This document shows, piece after piece, positions 14,995 to 24,957 of a DNA stretch of 64,000 nt. The stretch is from the NCBI RefSeq assembly GCF_009674685.1, contig NZ_WKJI01000001.1, positions 62,001 to 126,000 on the forward strand. The letters run 5' to 3'. The notes beneath the pieces were generated by a model, which did no database searches, was not told the origin of the DNA, and worked only from the letters and a program-made list of their open reading frames with translations. A program made the position numbers and the translations under genes. The DNA is from Pedobacter puniceum. Its GTDB lineage: Bacteria > Bacteroidota > Bacteroidia > Sphingobacteriales > Sphingobacteriaceae. Position 1 is the stretch's first letter; each line of letters opens with the position of its first letter.

Positions 14995-15825
14995 ATGAGC
15001 GCAAAAAAGAGAGTTGCAATACAGGGAATTAAAGCTTCTTTTCACGAAGAAGCCGCATTTAAGTTTTTTGGAGAGGATATAGACACTATCGAGTGCAACT
15101 CTTTTAAAGAAACTTTTCAGAAGCTTAAAGCAGGTGAGGCTGACTATGTGGTGATGGCTATTGAGAATAGCATTGCCGGAAGTTTATTGCCTAATTATAC
15201 TTTATTAAGAGAGTATAATTTTCCAGTTATAGGCGAAGTTTACTTGCATATTCAATTGCATTTAATGGCGCTTCCAGGAGTTAAGTTCGAGGATATTAAA
15301 ACTGTAACCTCGCATCCTATTGCTATCCGTCAGTGTAATGATTTTCTGGATGATTTCCCTCATCTTAAAGTAGTAGAAAGTAGCGATACTGCTGCCTGTG
15401 CTAAGAAAATCAAAGAAGAGCAATTAACAGATACGGTTGCTATTGCCAATAATTTAGCAGCAAAGCTTTATGGCTTAGAAATTTTAGAACGTAGGATAGA
15501 ATCTAATAAGAAAAACTATACCCGTTTTTTAATTCTTACAGATAAGCAGGTAGATATTAAAGATAGCAACAAAGCTTCTTTGTGTTTTCAGGTAAATAAT
15601 AATGTAGGCTCTTTAGCTGCTGTATTAAATATCTTCGCCGAGAATAATATCAATATGAGTAAAATCCAATCGATGCCGGTATTGGGTAAAAGAAATGAAT
15701 ATAATTTTTATGTAGATGTAGAGTGGAAAGATACGAAGCAGTATGATAGAGCCATCCGCGATTCATTAAAACATACCAGCAACTTTAGCATTTTGGGCGA
15801 GTATAAAAAGAACGATAAGGTTTAA
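14995..15825 (+). CDS. pheA: prephenate dehydratase
   Basis: A 276-residue cytosolic enzyme that converts prephenate to phenylpyruvate, the step that commits to phenylalanine. The catalytic domain (about residues 1-180) has FHEEAAFKFFG, AIENSIAGSLLPNY and the active-site TRF in KKNYTRFLIL. An ACT regulatory domain follows (about residues 195-270) with NNVGSLAAVLNIFAENNINMSKIQSMP, related to the Phe-binding GALV/ESRP pattern, so feedback inhibition is likely. There is no chorismate mutase domain; that activity is on the next gene. The ATG is 8 bases after the attenuator T run, so transcription depends on read-through. Confidence 0.95.
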   Translation: MSAKKRVAIQGIKASFHEEAAFKFFGEDIDTIECNSFKETFQKLKAGEADYVVMAIENSIAGSLLPNYTLLREYNFPVIGEVYLHIQLHLMALPGVKFEDIKTVTSHPIAIRQCNDFLDDFPHLKVVESSDTAACAKKIKEEQLTDTVAIANNLAAKLYGLEILERRIESNKKNYTRFLILTDKQVDIKDSNKASLCFQVNNNVGSLAAVLNIFAENNINMSKIQSMPVLGKRNEYNFYVDVEWKDTKQYDRAIRDSLKHTSNFSILGEYKKNDKV

Positions 15826-15916
15826 AGTCGGAAGACCGATGTCGGAAGTCAGCAAAGTCTAACAACCGACAACTATTAATCATTAACAAAAACGAACAGA
15901 ATAAAATAAAATAGAT

Positions 15917-17019
15917 ATGAAACTTAACTTAAACATACAACCACTAAGCAGCTGGATGAAGGTATCTAGCGAGCCATTAATCATCTCTGGACCATGTAGT
16001 GCAGAAACAGAAGAGCAATTATTAGCAACCGCTCATTTAGTAAAAAACACAGGTAAAGTAAGTGTTTTAAGAGCAGGTATCTGGAAACCAAGAACTCGTC
16101 CGGGAGAATTTGAAGGTATCGGAAGCATTGGTTTACAATGGTTAAAAAGAGCTAAAGAAGAAACTGGTTTACCTACAGCAGTAGAGGTAGCAACCGCAAA
16201 ACACGTTGAAGAAGCTTTAGCAGCAGGTGTTGATATCCTTTGGATTGGTGCTCGTTCTACCGTAAACCCTTTTACAGTACAAGAAATTGCTGATGCTTTA
16301 CAAGGTGTTGATGTACCGGTAATGGTTAAAAACCCTATCAACCCAGATTTAGCTTTATGGATTGGTGCTTTAGAGCGTATCAACAGAGCTGGAATCACTA
16401 AATTAGCAGCTATCCACCGTGGATTTTCTTCTTTCGAGAAATCAGCTTACAGAAACGAGCCTATGTGGGATTTAGCTATCCATCTTAAAACATTAGCACC
16501 AGAATTACCTATCTTGAACGACCCAAGTCATATTTGTGGTACAAGAGATTTAATTCCTTACATCTCTCAACAAGCATTAGACTTAGATATGCAAGGATTA
16601 ATGATTGAATCGCACATAGACCCTTCTGTGGCATGGACAGATGCTAAACAACAAGTTACCCCAGCTGCTCTAGCTGAAATCGTTAATAACTTAACCATCA
16701 GAAAAGCAGATTCTTCAAATCCAGAGTTTACCGATAAATTACAAGGTTTAAGAGATTCAATTGATAGAATTGATGATCAAATCTTACAAAAACTAGGCGA
16801 GCGTATGGCTTTGGTAGAGAAAATTGGTGAGTACAAAAGAGATAACGATGTAACCATCTTACAGGTTAACCGTTGGGAAGAAATTTTAGAGAAAAGAACC
16901 GCTTTAGCAAGTGCTTTAAAATTAGAAAAAGATTTCACAGAGAAGGTTTTAGAATTGATACACGGCGAGTCTATTCGTAAACAAACCGAAATCATGAACG
17001 CTAAAACAGAACTAAACTA

Positions 17020-17020
<1 letters not shown>
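15917..17020 (+). CDS. bifunctional DAHP synthase (type I-beta) / chorismate mutase
   Basis: A 367-residue fusion. Residues 1-265 are a KDOPS-like type I-beta DAHP synthase, the first shikimate step, with SGPCSAET, GIWKPRTRPGEFEG, IGARSTVNPF, MVKNPINPD, AAIHRGFSS and NDPSHICGTR. Residues 275-360 are an AroQ chorismate mutase (LRDSIDRIDDQILQKLGERMALVEKIGEYK, with the expected Arg, Lys and Glu/Gln positions). Such C-terminal mutase fusions are known in Bacteroidota and confer allosteric control by prephenate. The stop and the aroA start overlap (TAATG). The 91-base gap from pheA holds a fragment of an intergenic repeat. Confidence 0.95.
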
Positions 17021-18278
<1,258 letters not shown>

Positions 18279-18282
18279 CTGG

Positions 18283-18535
18283 GTGTCTCTTGCGCTCGTT
18301 TGCAATACGTTTGTCTTGCGCTCGTTTGTAACGAGTGCTTAACATGGTTTAGCGATTCAATCGCTTCTTTCTTGCGCTCGTTTGTAACGAGTGCTTAATA
18401 TGGTTTAGCGATTCAATCGCTTAATGATATGCAATAATAGCCTAAGATTTTAACCTTGGGCTATAAGATAAAATAGATTTTGCGCTCGTTTGTAACGAGT
18501 GCTTAACATGGTTTAGCGATTCAATCGCTTCAAAG
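18283..18535 (+). repeat. REP-like double-hairpin repeats (3 full copies, 1 truncated)
   Basis: The 323-base gap between aroA and aroC is filled by copies of a 51-base element at about 18316-18366, 18372-18422 and 18480-18530, with a truncated one at 18290. Each has two small hairpins: CTCGTTTGTAACGAG and AGCGATTCAATCGCT. A further fragment of the rCAACCGaCAACTg-type intergenic repeat lies at 18541-18575. Inverted copies of the same element recur at 56.2-57.2 kb. No REP-associated transposase gene is present in the window. Confidence 0.85.
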
Positions 18536-18587
18536 AGATAACTAGCAACCGTCAACTGACAACCAATAACTGATAATAAATAAAAAC

Positions 18588-19676
18588 ATGGCAGGAAATT
18601 CATTCGGACAAGTATTTAGAATTACCACTTTTGGCGAGTCGCATGGAGCGGCTATAGGCGTCATCATAGATGGTTGTCCGCCCAATATAGCGTTAGACCT
18701 AGACTTTATTCAGTACGAGCTGGATAAACGTAAACCCGGGCAATCTAAAATTACCACCCAAAGAAAAGAATCAGATACTTGTCAGATACTTTCTGGGGTT
18801 TTTGAAGGTAAAACAACAGGAACACCTATTGCTATTGTTATCCCAAATGAAGATCAGAAATCAAAAGATTACGATCATAATAAGGATACCTTCAGACCAT
18901 CGCATGCAGATTATACCTATCAACATAAATATGGAATAAGAGACCATAGAGGAGGAGGTAGGTCATCAGCTCGTGAAACCGCAGCTCGTGTAGCAGCAGG
19001 TGCTATTGCTAAGTTGGCTTTAAAAAAGGTAGGAATAGAGGTGGTAGCACACGTTTCTTCTGTAGGCACTATTGATGCTCCGCATATCGATTTTACTTCA
19101 GTAGAAGATTTTGAAGCATTAAGAGAAAGTAATATTGTAAGATGTGCAGACCCTGCAACGGCAAAGGAAATGATAAACCTGATTGATCAAATCAGAAAAG
19201 AAGGTGATACTATAGGAGGTAAAGTAAGCTGTATCATTAAAAATTGTCCTGTAGGATTAGGAGAGCCCGTTTTTGATAAGCTACATGCAGATTTAGGTAA
19301 AGCCATGTTGAGTATTAATGCCGTACATGGTTTTGATTATGGTTCTGGCTTTGATGGTTCTACCATGCGTGGCTCAGAGCATAATGACATTTTTGAAAAG
19401 AACCATTTGGGAAATGTCATTACCAGAACCAATTTTTCTGGCGGTATACAAGGTGGTATTTCTAATGGTATGGATATCAATTTCAGGGTTGCTTTTAAGC
19501 CTGTTGCTACCATCATGACCAATCAGCAAACCGTTAATAAGGATGGTGATGCTGCAGAAATTAAAGGAAAAGGTAGGCATGACCCATGTGTTGTTCCCAG
19601 AGCTGTTGCCATTGTAGAAGCCATGGCTGCACTGGTCATCATTGACCATTATCTGAGAAATAATTTGTATCAATAG
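18588..19676 (+). CDS. aroC: chorismate synthase
   Basis: A 362-residue FMN-dependent enzyme that makes chorismate from EPSP, the last common step of the pathway. Signature segments are [19 protein letters not shown] at the N-terminus, [40 protein letters not shown] in the middle and [18 protein letters not shown] at the C-terminus. It completes the operon pheA, DAHP synthase-mutase, aroA, aroC. The REP-like repeats upstream may cause partial transcript processing. A terminator follows four bases after the stop. No tyrA is present among these genes. Confidence 0.97.
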   Translation: MAGNSFGQVFRITTFGESHGAAIGVIIDGCPPNIALDLDFIQYELDKRKPGQSKITTQRKESDTCQILSGVFEGKTTGTPIAIVIPNEDQKSKDYDHNKDTFRPSHADYTYQHKYGIRDHRGGGRSSARETAARVAAGAIAKLALKKVGIEVVAHVSSVGTIDAPHIDFTSVEDFEALRESNIVRCADPATAKEMINLIDQIRKEGDTIGGKVSCIIKNCPVGLGEPVFDKLHADLGKAMLSINAVHGFDYGSGFDGSTMRGSEHNDIFEKNHLGNVITRTNFSGGIQGGISNGMDINFRVAFKPVATIMTNQQTVNKDGDAAEIKGKGRHDPCVVPRAVAIVEAMAALVIIDHYLRNNLYQ

Positions 19677-19680
19677 CATA

Positions 19681-19708
19681 AAAAAAGCTCCAATTTGGAG
19701 CTTTTTTT
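19681..19708 (+). terminator. terminator after aroC
   Basis: Stem GCTCC/GGAGC (19687-19691 with 19697-19701), extended by A:T pairs on both sides, then seven T. The A run upstream would make it work in the reverse direction as well. Confidence 0.88.
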
Positions 19709-19734
19709 ATTTAGAAGAAGAATAACCTGAACTA

Positions 19735-21075
19735 TCAAAAAGTATAATCCTATTCTATTTGTAAGGTGTCTTTTTATAGAAGGGGTGCAGGAGGAAGGTC
19801 TTTTTACTCTATACTTTTTACTTACTACTTTTTAAAAACCCATTTGCAAGGTATCCCCCTTTAGAGGGGGTGCAGGGGGAGGAAAAAAGGCAGTCTGTAT
19901 TCCTCCCTCTTTGATTCTCCCTCCAGAGGGAGACACTAGCGGCATAGTTACAAAGTTGATGAATCTTCCTACTCCGTACTTTTTACTTACTACTTTTTAA
20001 AAACCCATTTGCAAGGTATCCCCCTTTAGAGGGGGTGCAGGGGGAGGAAAAGGCAGTCTGTATTCCTCCCTCTTTGATTCTCCCTCCAGAGGGAGACACT
20101 AGCGGCACAATTACAAAGTTGATGAATCTTCCTACTCTGTACTTTTTACGTACTACTTTTAAAAACCCATTTGCAAGGTATCCCCCTTTAGAGGGGGCGA
20201 AGGGGGAGGAAAAAAGGCAGTCTGTATTCCTCCCTCTTTGATTCTCCCTCTAGAGGGAGACACTAGCGGCATAATTACAAAGTTGATGAATCTTCCTACT
20301 CCGTACTTTTTACTTACTACTTTTTAAAAACCCATTTGCAAGGTATCCCCCTTTAGAGGGGGTGCAGGGGGAGGAAAAAAGGCAGTCTGTATTCCTCCCT
20401 CTTTGATTCTTTCTCCAGAGGGAGACACTAGCGGCATAATTACAAAGTTGATGAATCTTTCTACTCCGTACTTTTTACTTTTAAAAACCCATTTGCAAGG
20501 TATCCCCCTTTAGAGGGGGTGTAGGGGGAGGCAGATAAAATTAATAGTAAGCGATATTTTATCTTTCTACTAGGTACTTTTTACTTGCTACTTAACATAT
20601 CTTCCCTCTTTGATTCTCCCTCCAGAGGGAGACACTAGCGGCATAATTACAAAGTTGATGAATCTTTCTACTCCGTACTTTTTACTTACTACTTTAAAAA
20701 CCCATTTGCAAGGTATCCCCCTTTAGAGGGGGTGCAGGGGGAGGAAAAAAGACAGTCAGTATTCCTCCCTCTTTGATTCTCCCTCCAGAGGGAGACACTA
20801 GCGGCATAATTACAAAGTTGATGAATCTTCCTACTCCGTACTTTTTACTTACTACTTTTTAAAAACCCATTTGCAAGGTATCCCCCTTTAGAGGGGGTGC
20901 AGGGGGAGGAAAAAAGACAGTCAGTATTCCTCCCTCTTTGATTCTCCCTCCAGAGGGAGACACTAGCGGCATAATTACAAAGTTGATGAATCTTCCTACT
21001 CTGTACTTTTTACTTTTAAAAACCTATTTGTAAGGTGTCTTTTTTAGAAGGGGTGCAGGGGGAAGGTAGATAAAA
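19735..21075 (+). repeat. second array of ~165-bp repeat units with the same palindromic core
   Basis: Seven well-preserved units start near 19839, 20004, 20166, 20331, 20488, 20701 and 20866, flanked by degenerate ones at 19754 and 21023. Spacing is about 157-165 bases, except one of 213 that contains about 50 extra bases. The core is the same as in the first array (CCCCCTTTAGAGGGGGTGCAGGGGGAGG-type left hairpin; CTCCCTCCAGAGGGAGACAC right hairpin), but the linkers differ (TACAAAGTTGATGAATCTTC and a TACTTTTTACTTACTACTTTT block). The entry copy, with TAAGGTGTCTTTTT, is shared by both arrays. There is no coding sequence. Confidence 0.9.
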
Positions 21076-21196
21076 CTGCGTCTGGCTGAGTGGAATCGAA
21101 GAATAACAAAAAAGTTTGCTCTATGAAATATGTTGTATTTTAAGATAATCTCTCTAACCACCTAACCAACTAATACCTAACCAACTAACCAACTAA

Positions 21197-21772
21197 CTAC
21201 ATCATCACCCTCTCTTTAATTTTCACAGCAGGAGCGCCCTGATAAATACTATATGCTTCTAAATCATGATGAGCTACAGAAGCCATACTCAAAACAGCAT
21301 GACTTTTACAAGTAACGCCAGGGCACACAATAGCTTTTGCGCCAATCCATACACCATCTTCAAGTTTAATAGGCTTGGTAAGCAAATCAAAATTTTTGCT
21401 TTTATAGTCATGATTTCCTGTCATCAACATAGCGCCTTGGGAAACACAGCAATTAGCACCAATATGCACATGGTCCAGATTTTCAATAAAACATTCTGCC
21501 AACCAAGAATGGTCTCCTAATGTTAATTTCCAGGGGAATTTAATATGTACATAAGGTTTAACACGAACATCTTTTCCGATTTTAGCCCCAAATAATCTTA
21601 AGATCCATACTAAAACGATGCTGAAAGGAATCAATCCAGACCTAAAGAACAAGGCACTGCAAAAATACCAAAGAACTTGTTTGAGTACCGAAGCTCCATG
21701 GTCAAACTTACCTGTATCAAATTTCTTTTTAAGTTGTACTTTCTCCGACATGTGATTTTTTATTAGGTGCAT
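21197..21772 (-). CDS. WcaF-like hexapeptide acetyltransferase
   Basis: A 191-residue left-handed beta-helix O-acetyltransferase of the putative colanic-acid (WcaF) type, which acetylates a sugar of the exported polysaccharide. After a basic N-terminus there is a short hydrophobic stretch (SGLIPFSIVLVWILRLFGAKIG). Hexapeptide repeats follow (VRVKPYVHI, LGDHSWLAECF, HIGANCCVSQGAML, VWIGAKAIVCPGVT), with the catalytic His in TGNHDYKSKNF. The more likely start is the second Met (MSEKVQLKK, 21751). It overlaps the exosortase gene and is the last gene of the cluster. Confidence 0.88.
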   Translation of the reverse strand: MHLIKNHMSEKVQLKKKFDTGKFDHGASVLKQVLWYFCSALFFRSGLIPFSIVLVWILRLFGAKIGKDVRVKPYVHIKFPWKLTLGDHSWLAECFIENLDHVHIGANCCVSQGAMLMTGNHDYKSKNFDLLTKPIKLEDGVWIGAKAIVCPGVTCKSHAVLSMASVAHHDLEAYSIYQGAPAVKIKERVMM

Positions 21773-22298
21773 TTTTTTTGTTCATCCAAAAATACATCCC
21801 TGTAAAGATGATGATATAACATATCCAATTGAATATATCATGATGGTCTACACGCATACCTGCCACTGTCTTTGCATAAAAAGCTACAACAAATAATCTC
21901 AACATATTAAATAAAGAAAATAATAAGACACTGCTTAAGATGAAAATTAGCCTGTTTTTAAACTTCTTATCAGGTACAGCTAAACCAAAAGCAATGAGTA
22001 AGCTGATGATGCCATAGCCCAAACAGCTATATACAATTTTAACTCCGCCATGCCCAATCAATAGCATAGCTGTGGCATTACTAATACTTGTTATATCAAA
22101 TAGAGAAGCAATGATTTGAGACCCCGAGATTAAAAGATTCCTATACCAAGCAATAAAGTTTAGATGTTGATGTGCAAAAGGCCAATATAATCCGCCTGGA
22201 GCACAGATACCTATCCAAAACTCAAAAAAATAGTCTAAAGCAAAATAAATTAGCAGTAGCGTGAAGATAAATTTTGTTAGTTTTTGATTATAGGCCAT
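21729..22298 (-). CDS. exosortase family protein
   Basis: A polytopic inner-membrane protein of the exosortase/archaeosortase family (about 189 residues from MAYNQKLTKF; an 11-residue longer form starts at 22331). The proposed catalytic triad is present: Cys in VYSCLGYGIISL, Arg in FNMLRLFVVAF and His in DHHDIFN. The family cleaves C-terminal sorting signals and often sits in exopolysaccharide clusters. Bacteroidota subfamilies with this layout include XrtY, but I cannot assign the subfamily safely. The shorter start is chosen because the longer one overlaps the glycosyltransferase gene by 44 bases. Confidence 0.88.
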   Translation of the reverse strand: MAYNQKLTKFIFTLLLIYFALDYFFEFWIGICAPGGLYWPFAHQHLNFIAWYRNLLISGSQIIASLFDITSISNATAMLLIGHGGVKIVYSCLGYGIISLLIAFGLAVPDKKFKNRLIFILSSVLLFSLFNMLRLFVVAFYAKTVAGMRVDHHDIFNWICYIIIFTGMYFWMNKKNAPNKKSHVGESTT

Positions 22299-23145
22299 CT
22301 TGTTGTTTTTTAAGCTCATAAATTTTGGCATCTATCAAAAATCTAAACCAGAAACACTGTAAAAAATGAAATATCAATCCTTCTTTGCCATCCAGAAATC
22401 CTAATCTAAAAAAATATCTGATGAAAAAGTAAACAAAAGGTCTTACAAATAAAGGAAAACGCTCGTATAAATTTTTCATATACCTTCTTCTAGCAATAGG
22501 ATTATTATCTTGTAAAGAGCCTTTTATAACTGATCCTTGGTGTTGTGGATGAAATTGTTCGAAGGCTTCTAAATTAGACCATTTATCGTGTCTTAAAGTA
22601 AAGGTGCTTAAAGATTCTGTAATTAAATCAATAATATCTCCTTTAAGTTTTTGGGTTTTACCATCCACTTTAAAATGCTGGTCATAAAGTTTTTCTTCAC
22701 ATAAACCTTTGCCTTTCCTAAATAGCACAGCATGGTAGGTAGGGTAGTGGCCACCATATTTAATCCATTTATTCATAAAGATGGTTTTCCTACTGGCTAA
22801 AAATCCGTTGATATCATCGGCTATCTGCTTGTTAAAAATGCTACTTACTTCTGCTCTAAACTCTTCTGTAAGCCGATGGTCTGCATCCATATTCAAAATC
22901 CAAGGGGTATTGATAGGTAAATGTTGAATAGCCCAATTTCTTTGTTCGCTATAATTTTCAAAAGGATGCTGAACAACTTGTACTGGATAATTTTTTAGTA
23001 TTTCTAAAGTAGCATCGGTAGAACCAGAGTCTACAACAAATATTTCCTCAGCAAAATCTAGAGCACTCTCTACACAAGCTTTGATATTCTTTTCCTCATT
23101 AAAGGTTAAGATGATGATACTAATAGGGATTGGTTTGGTATTCAT
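22288..23145 (-). CDS. family 2 glycosyltransferase, WaaE/KdtX-like
   Basis: A 285-residue GT-A enzyme. ISIIILTFNEEKNIKACVESALDFAEEIFVVDSGSTD is the nucleotide-binding start, ILNMDADHRL carries the DxD metal motif, and SEQRNWAIQHLP is typical of the WaaE/KdtX (lipopolysaccharide core beta-glucosyltransferase) branch. The C-terminal region has the aromatic segment FVYFFIRYFFRLGFLDGKEGLIFHFLQCFWFR, characteristic of that branch, probably a membrane-contact helix pair. It overlaps the next gene (exosortase) by 11 bases and lies 3 bases from the upstream GT4 gene. Confidence 0.92.
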   Translation of the reverse strand: MNTKPIPISIIILTFNEEKNIKACVESALDFAEEIFVVDSGSTDATLEILKNYPVQVVQHPFENYSEQRNWAIQHLPINTPWILNMDADHRLTEEFRAEVSSIFNKQIADDINGFLASRKTIFMNKWIKYGGHYPTYHAVLFRKGKGLCEEKLYDQHFKVDGKTQKLKGDIIDLITESLSTFTLRHDKWSNLEAFEQFHPQHQGSVIKGSLQDNNPIARRRYMKNLYERFPLFVRPFVYFFIRYFFRLGFLDGKEGLIFHFLQCFWFRFLIDAKIYELKKQQDGL

Positions 23146-23148
23146 CGT

Positions 23149-24954
23149 TTATGTATTTGAATGAGTTGTGATATAATGATACATTGCTTGATAATGTTGA
23201 AGAATATTGCCTTCTTTAAAGTCGTTTCTTATGGAGTTTTGCAAGCTTTCAGGCTGTATTTTATTATTTAAGATAGCCTCATAAGCTTTTTGTAAGCTAA
23301 CCTTTATATCGGGAGCTGTTCTTTTACAAACCCATCCTAAATCCTTCTCTTTTACATAATCACTCAAACCTACGTTTTCGGTAATAAGTACTGGAGTTCC
23401 GCCATACAAGCTTTCAATAACTACGTTAGCAAAATTCTCATCGTAAGAAGGCAAAACAAATAAATCATGTGATGCCAATAAGTCAAACTTCTCGTCCCCA
23501 TAAACAGGGCCTAACCAATGGACACGCTTAGCAAAGTCCTTCTTCTTAATTCTATATTCACTTATCCCTTCTATCTGCTCTCCACCCAGCCTACGGTCTG
23601 CGGACTTCGGTCCTCTTTCCCAACTTTCACCTTCACTCACAACTTCCTGCCGCTCTCCACCCAGTCTTCCGTCTGCGGACTTCGGTCCTCGGTCTTCTTC
23701 CAACTTCAACCTTTCAACATCACTTATCACTTCCTGCCGCTCTCCACCCAGTCTTCCGTCTGCGGACCTCAGACCTCGGTCTCCAGTCTTCGGTCCTCGG
23801 TCTCCAGTCTTCGGACCTCGGTCTCCAGTCTTCGTTCCTCGGTCTCCAGTCTTCGGTCCTCGGTCTTCTTCCAACTTCAATCTTTCAACATATTCCATTT
23901 CACCATCTCCAACAACACTCAATTCCCAAGGGAAATCTAACTCATTCAAAACTTCAAATAACAGTTCAAGTCCTTTTTTCTCCTCTATGCGAGATAAAAA
24001 TATCAGTTTTAATGTGTGATCTGTTTTTTCTTTTTTGTTTAGCTTTTTCTCCCATGGGAGCTTTACAAAGTTTGGGATATTAAAAATAGACTTTGGTTTT
24101 AGTAAAGCTTGCGTATCTCCAGCCTCTTTAGTACTGGTGGTATGAAAATAACAGGCATTCAACAAATTTTTACCCAATAATTGATGAAATACCTTTTTTA
24201 ATAAACTTTTATCTTTTTCGAAAGAGTATAAGCTTAGAGTACCTCTTGGACTTAAAATCACCTTTACCCCTCTAAATAAAGCTATTAAACATGAAGGCAT
24301 GGTTATCAAATTCCACCAAGCATGAATATGTACCACATCAAACTGTTTTACAGTTTTCCATAAATGCCATAAAAGAGCAGGCGAAAAGTGACTATGATCT
24401 TTGGTAATACGCTTAAAGTAAGTTACTTCAATACCTTCTACAATTTTAGTTTCCCCATTCTGGTAGGGCAATTCCTCTTTCCCATTGGCTAAAGTAGTAT
24501 AAACGCATACAGTTGTCGGTTGCCAGTTCTCGGTTGCCAGTTCTGAGTTATCAGTCGCCAGACTGCGGTCCTCGGTCTTCGGACTTATAGTCATCGGTTG
24601 CCAGTTCTCGGTTGCCAGTTCTTGGTTATCAGTCGCCAGACTGCGGTCCTCGGTCTTCGAACTTATAGCTGTCGGTTGCCAGTTGTCAGTGGTGTGTTCT
24701 GAGTTATGAGTCGTCAGACTGCGGTCCTCGGTCTTCGGACTATTATTATCTGTTTCCAGTTCCCTGTTTCCAGTTTTCAGTTTTACATTTATACCACTAT
24801 TATCTCGCGGTCTTCGGTCCTCGGTCGTCGGACTCCCAACATCTAGCCTTCCGCTTTCCGCCTGAATTTCCTCACATAGCTTCGCTACAGACATTACTGG
24901 CCCACCGTAAACGTATGCAGGTTTATAAGAAGCTGTAATATGAAGGATTTTCAT
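23149..24954 (-). CDS. GT4 glycosyltransferase enlarged by in-frame repeat insertions
   Basis: A 601-residue protein, where GT4 relatives have about 390-400. The GT-B frame is recognisable: MKILHITASYKPAYVYGGP, HAWWNLITMPSC, LSPRGTLSLYS, FLSRIEEKKGLELL, VGDGE, WLGPVYGDEKFDLLASHDLFVLPSYDENFANVVIESLYGGTPVLITENVG. Two stretches are foreign. Residues about 31-147 carry repeats of TEDRSLATDN...ELATENWQP, and residues about 355-462 carry GPKTGDR and SADGRLGGERQE repeats. Both keep the frame without a stop. They lie in likely surface loops of the two Rossmann domains, so activity may survive. Confidence 0.85.
   Translation of the reverse strand: MKILHITASYKPAYVYGGPVMSVAKLCEEIQAESGRLDVGSPTTEDRRPRDNSGINVKLKTGNRELETDNNSPKTEDRSLTTHNSEHTTDNWQPTAISSKTEDRSLATDNQELATENWQPMTISPKTEDRSLATDNSELATENWQPTTVCVYTTLANGKEELPYQNGETKIVEGIEVTYFKRITKDHSHFSPALLWHLWKTVKQFDVVHIHAWWNLITMPSCLIALFRGVKVILSPRGTLSLYSFEKDKSLLKKVFHQLLGKNLLNACYFHTTSTKEAGDTQALLKPKSIFNIPNFVKLPWEKKLNKKEKTDHTLKLIFLSRIEEKKGLELLFEVLNELDFPWELSVVGDGEMEYVERLKLEEDRGPKTGDRGTKTGDRGPKTGDRGPKTGDRGLRSADGRLGGERQEVISDVERLKLEEDRGPKSADGRLGGERQEVVSEGESWERGPKSADRRLGGEQIEGISEYRIKKKDFAKRVHWLGPVYGDEKFDLLASHDLFVLPSYDENFANVVIESLYGGTPVLITENVGLSDYVKEKDLGWVCKRTAPDIKVSLQKAYEAILNNKIQPESLQNSIRNDFKEGNILQHYQAMYHYITTHSNT
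23563..23893. repeat. intergenic-type repeat inserted in a glycosyltransferase gene (C-terminal insert)
   Basis: Read on the plus strand, the segment consists of CGGTCCTCGGTCTCCAGTCTT units (four about 21-base copies around 23775-23860) and longer blocks containing CTCTCCACCCAGTCTTCCGTC at about 23590, 23650 and 23740. Together they translate on the minus strand as GPKTGDR and SADGRLGGERQE repeats. Confidence 0.88.
24514..24864. repeat. intergenic-type repeat inserted in a glycosyltransferase gene (N-terminal insert)
   Basis: Read on the plus strand, tandem blocks of GTTGCCAGTTCTCGGTTGCC and CAGACTGCGGTCCTCGGTCTTC occur three times, at about 24515-24585, 24595-24660 and 24670-24740, and then diverge. 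The same wording (CAACCGACAACT-type) is found outside genes at about 15865 and 18545, so this is a mobile or copy-spreading repeat family. Confidence 0.85.
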
Positions 24955-24957
24955 GGT

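Noticed and set aside
18283-18535. Insertion sequence remnant
   Set aside because: There is no transposase fragment or long terminal inverted repeat; only short double hairpins.
23518-23940. 140-codon plus-strand frame opposite the glycosyltransferase gene
   Set aside because: It is the complement of the inserted repeats; the minus-strand frame continues into conserved GT4 motifs on both sides.
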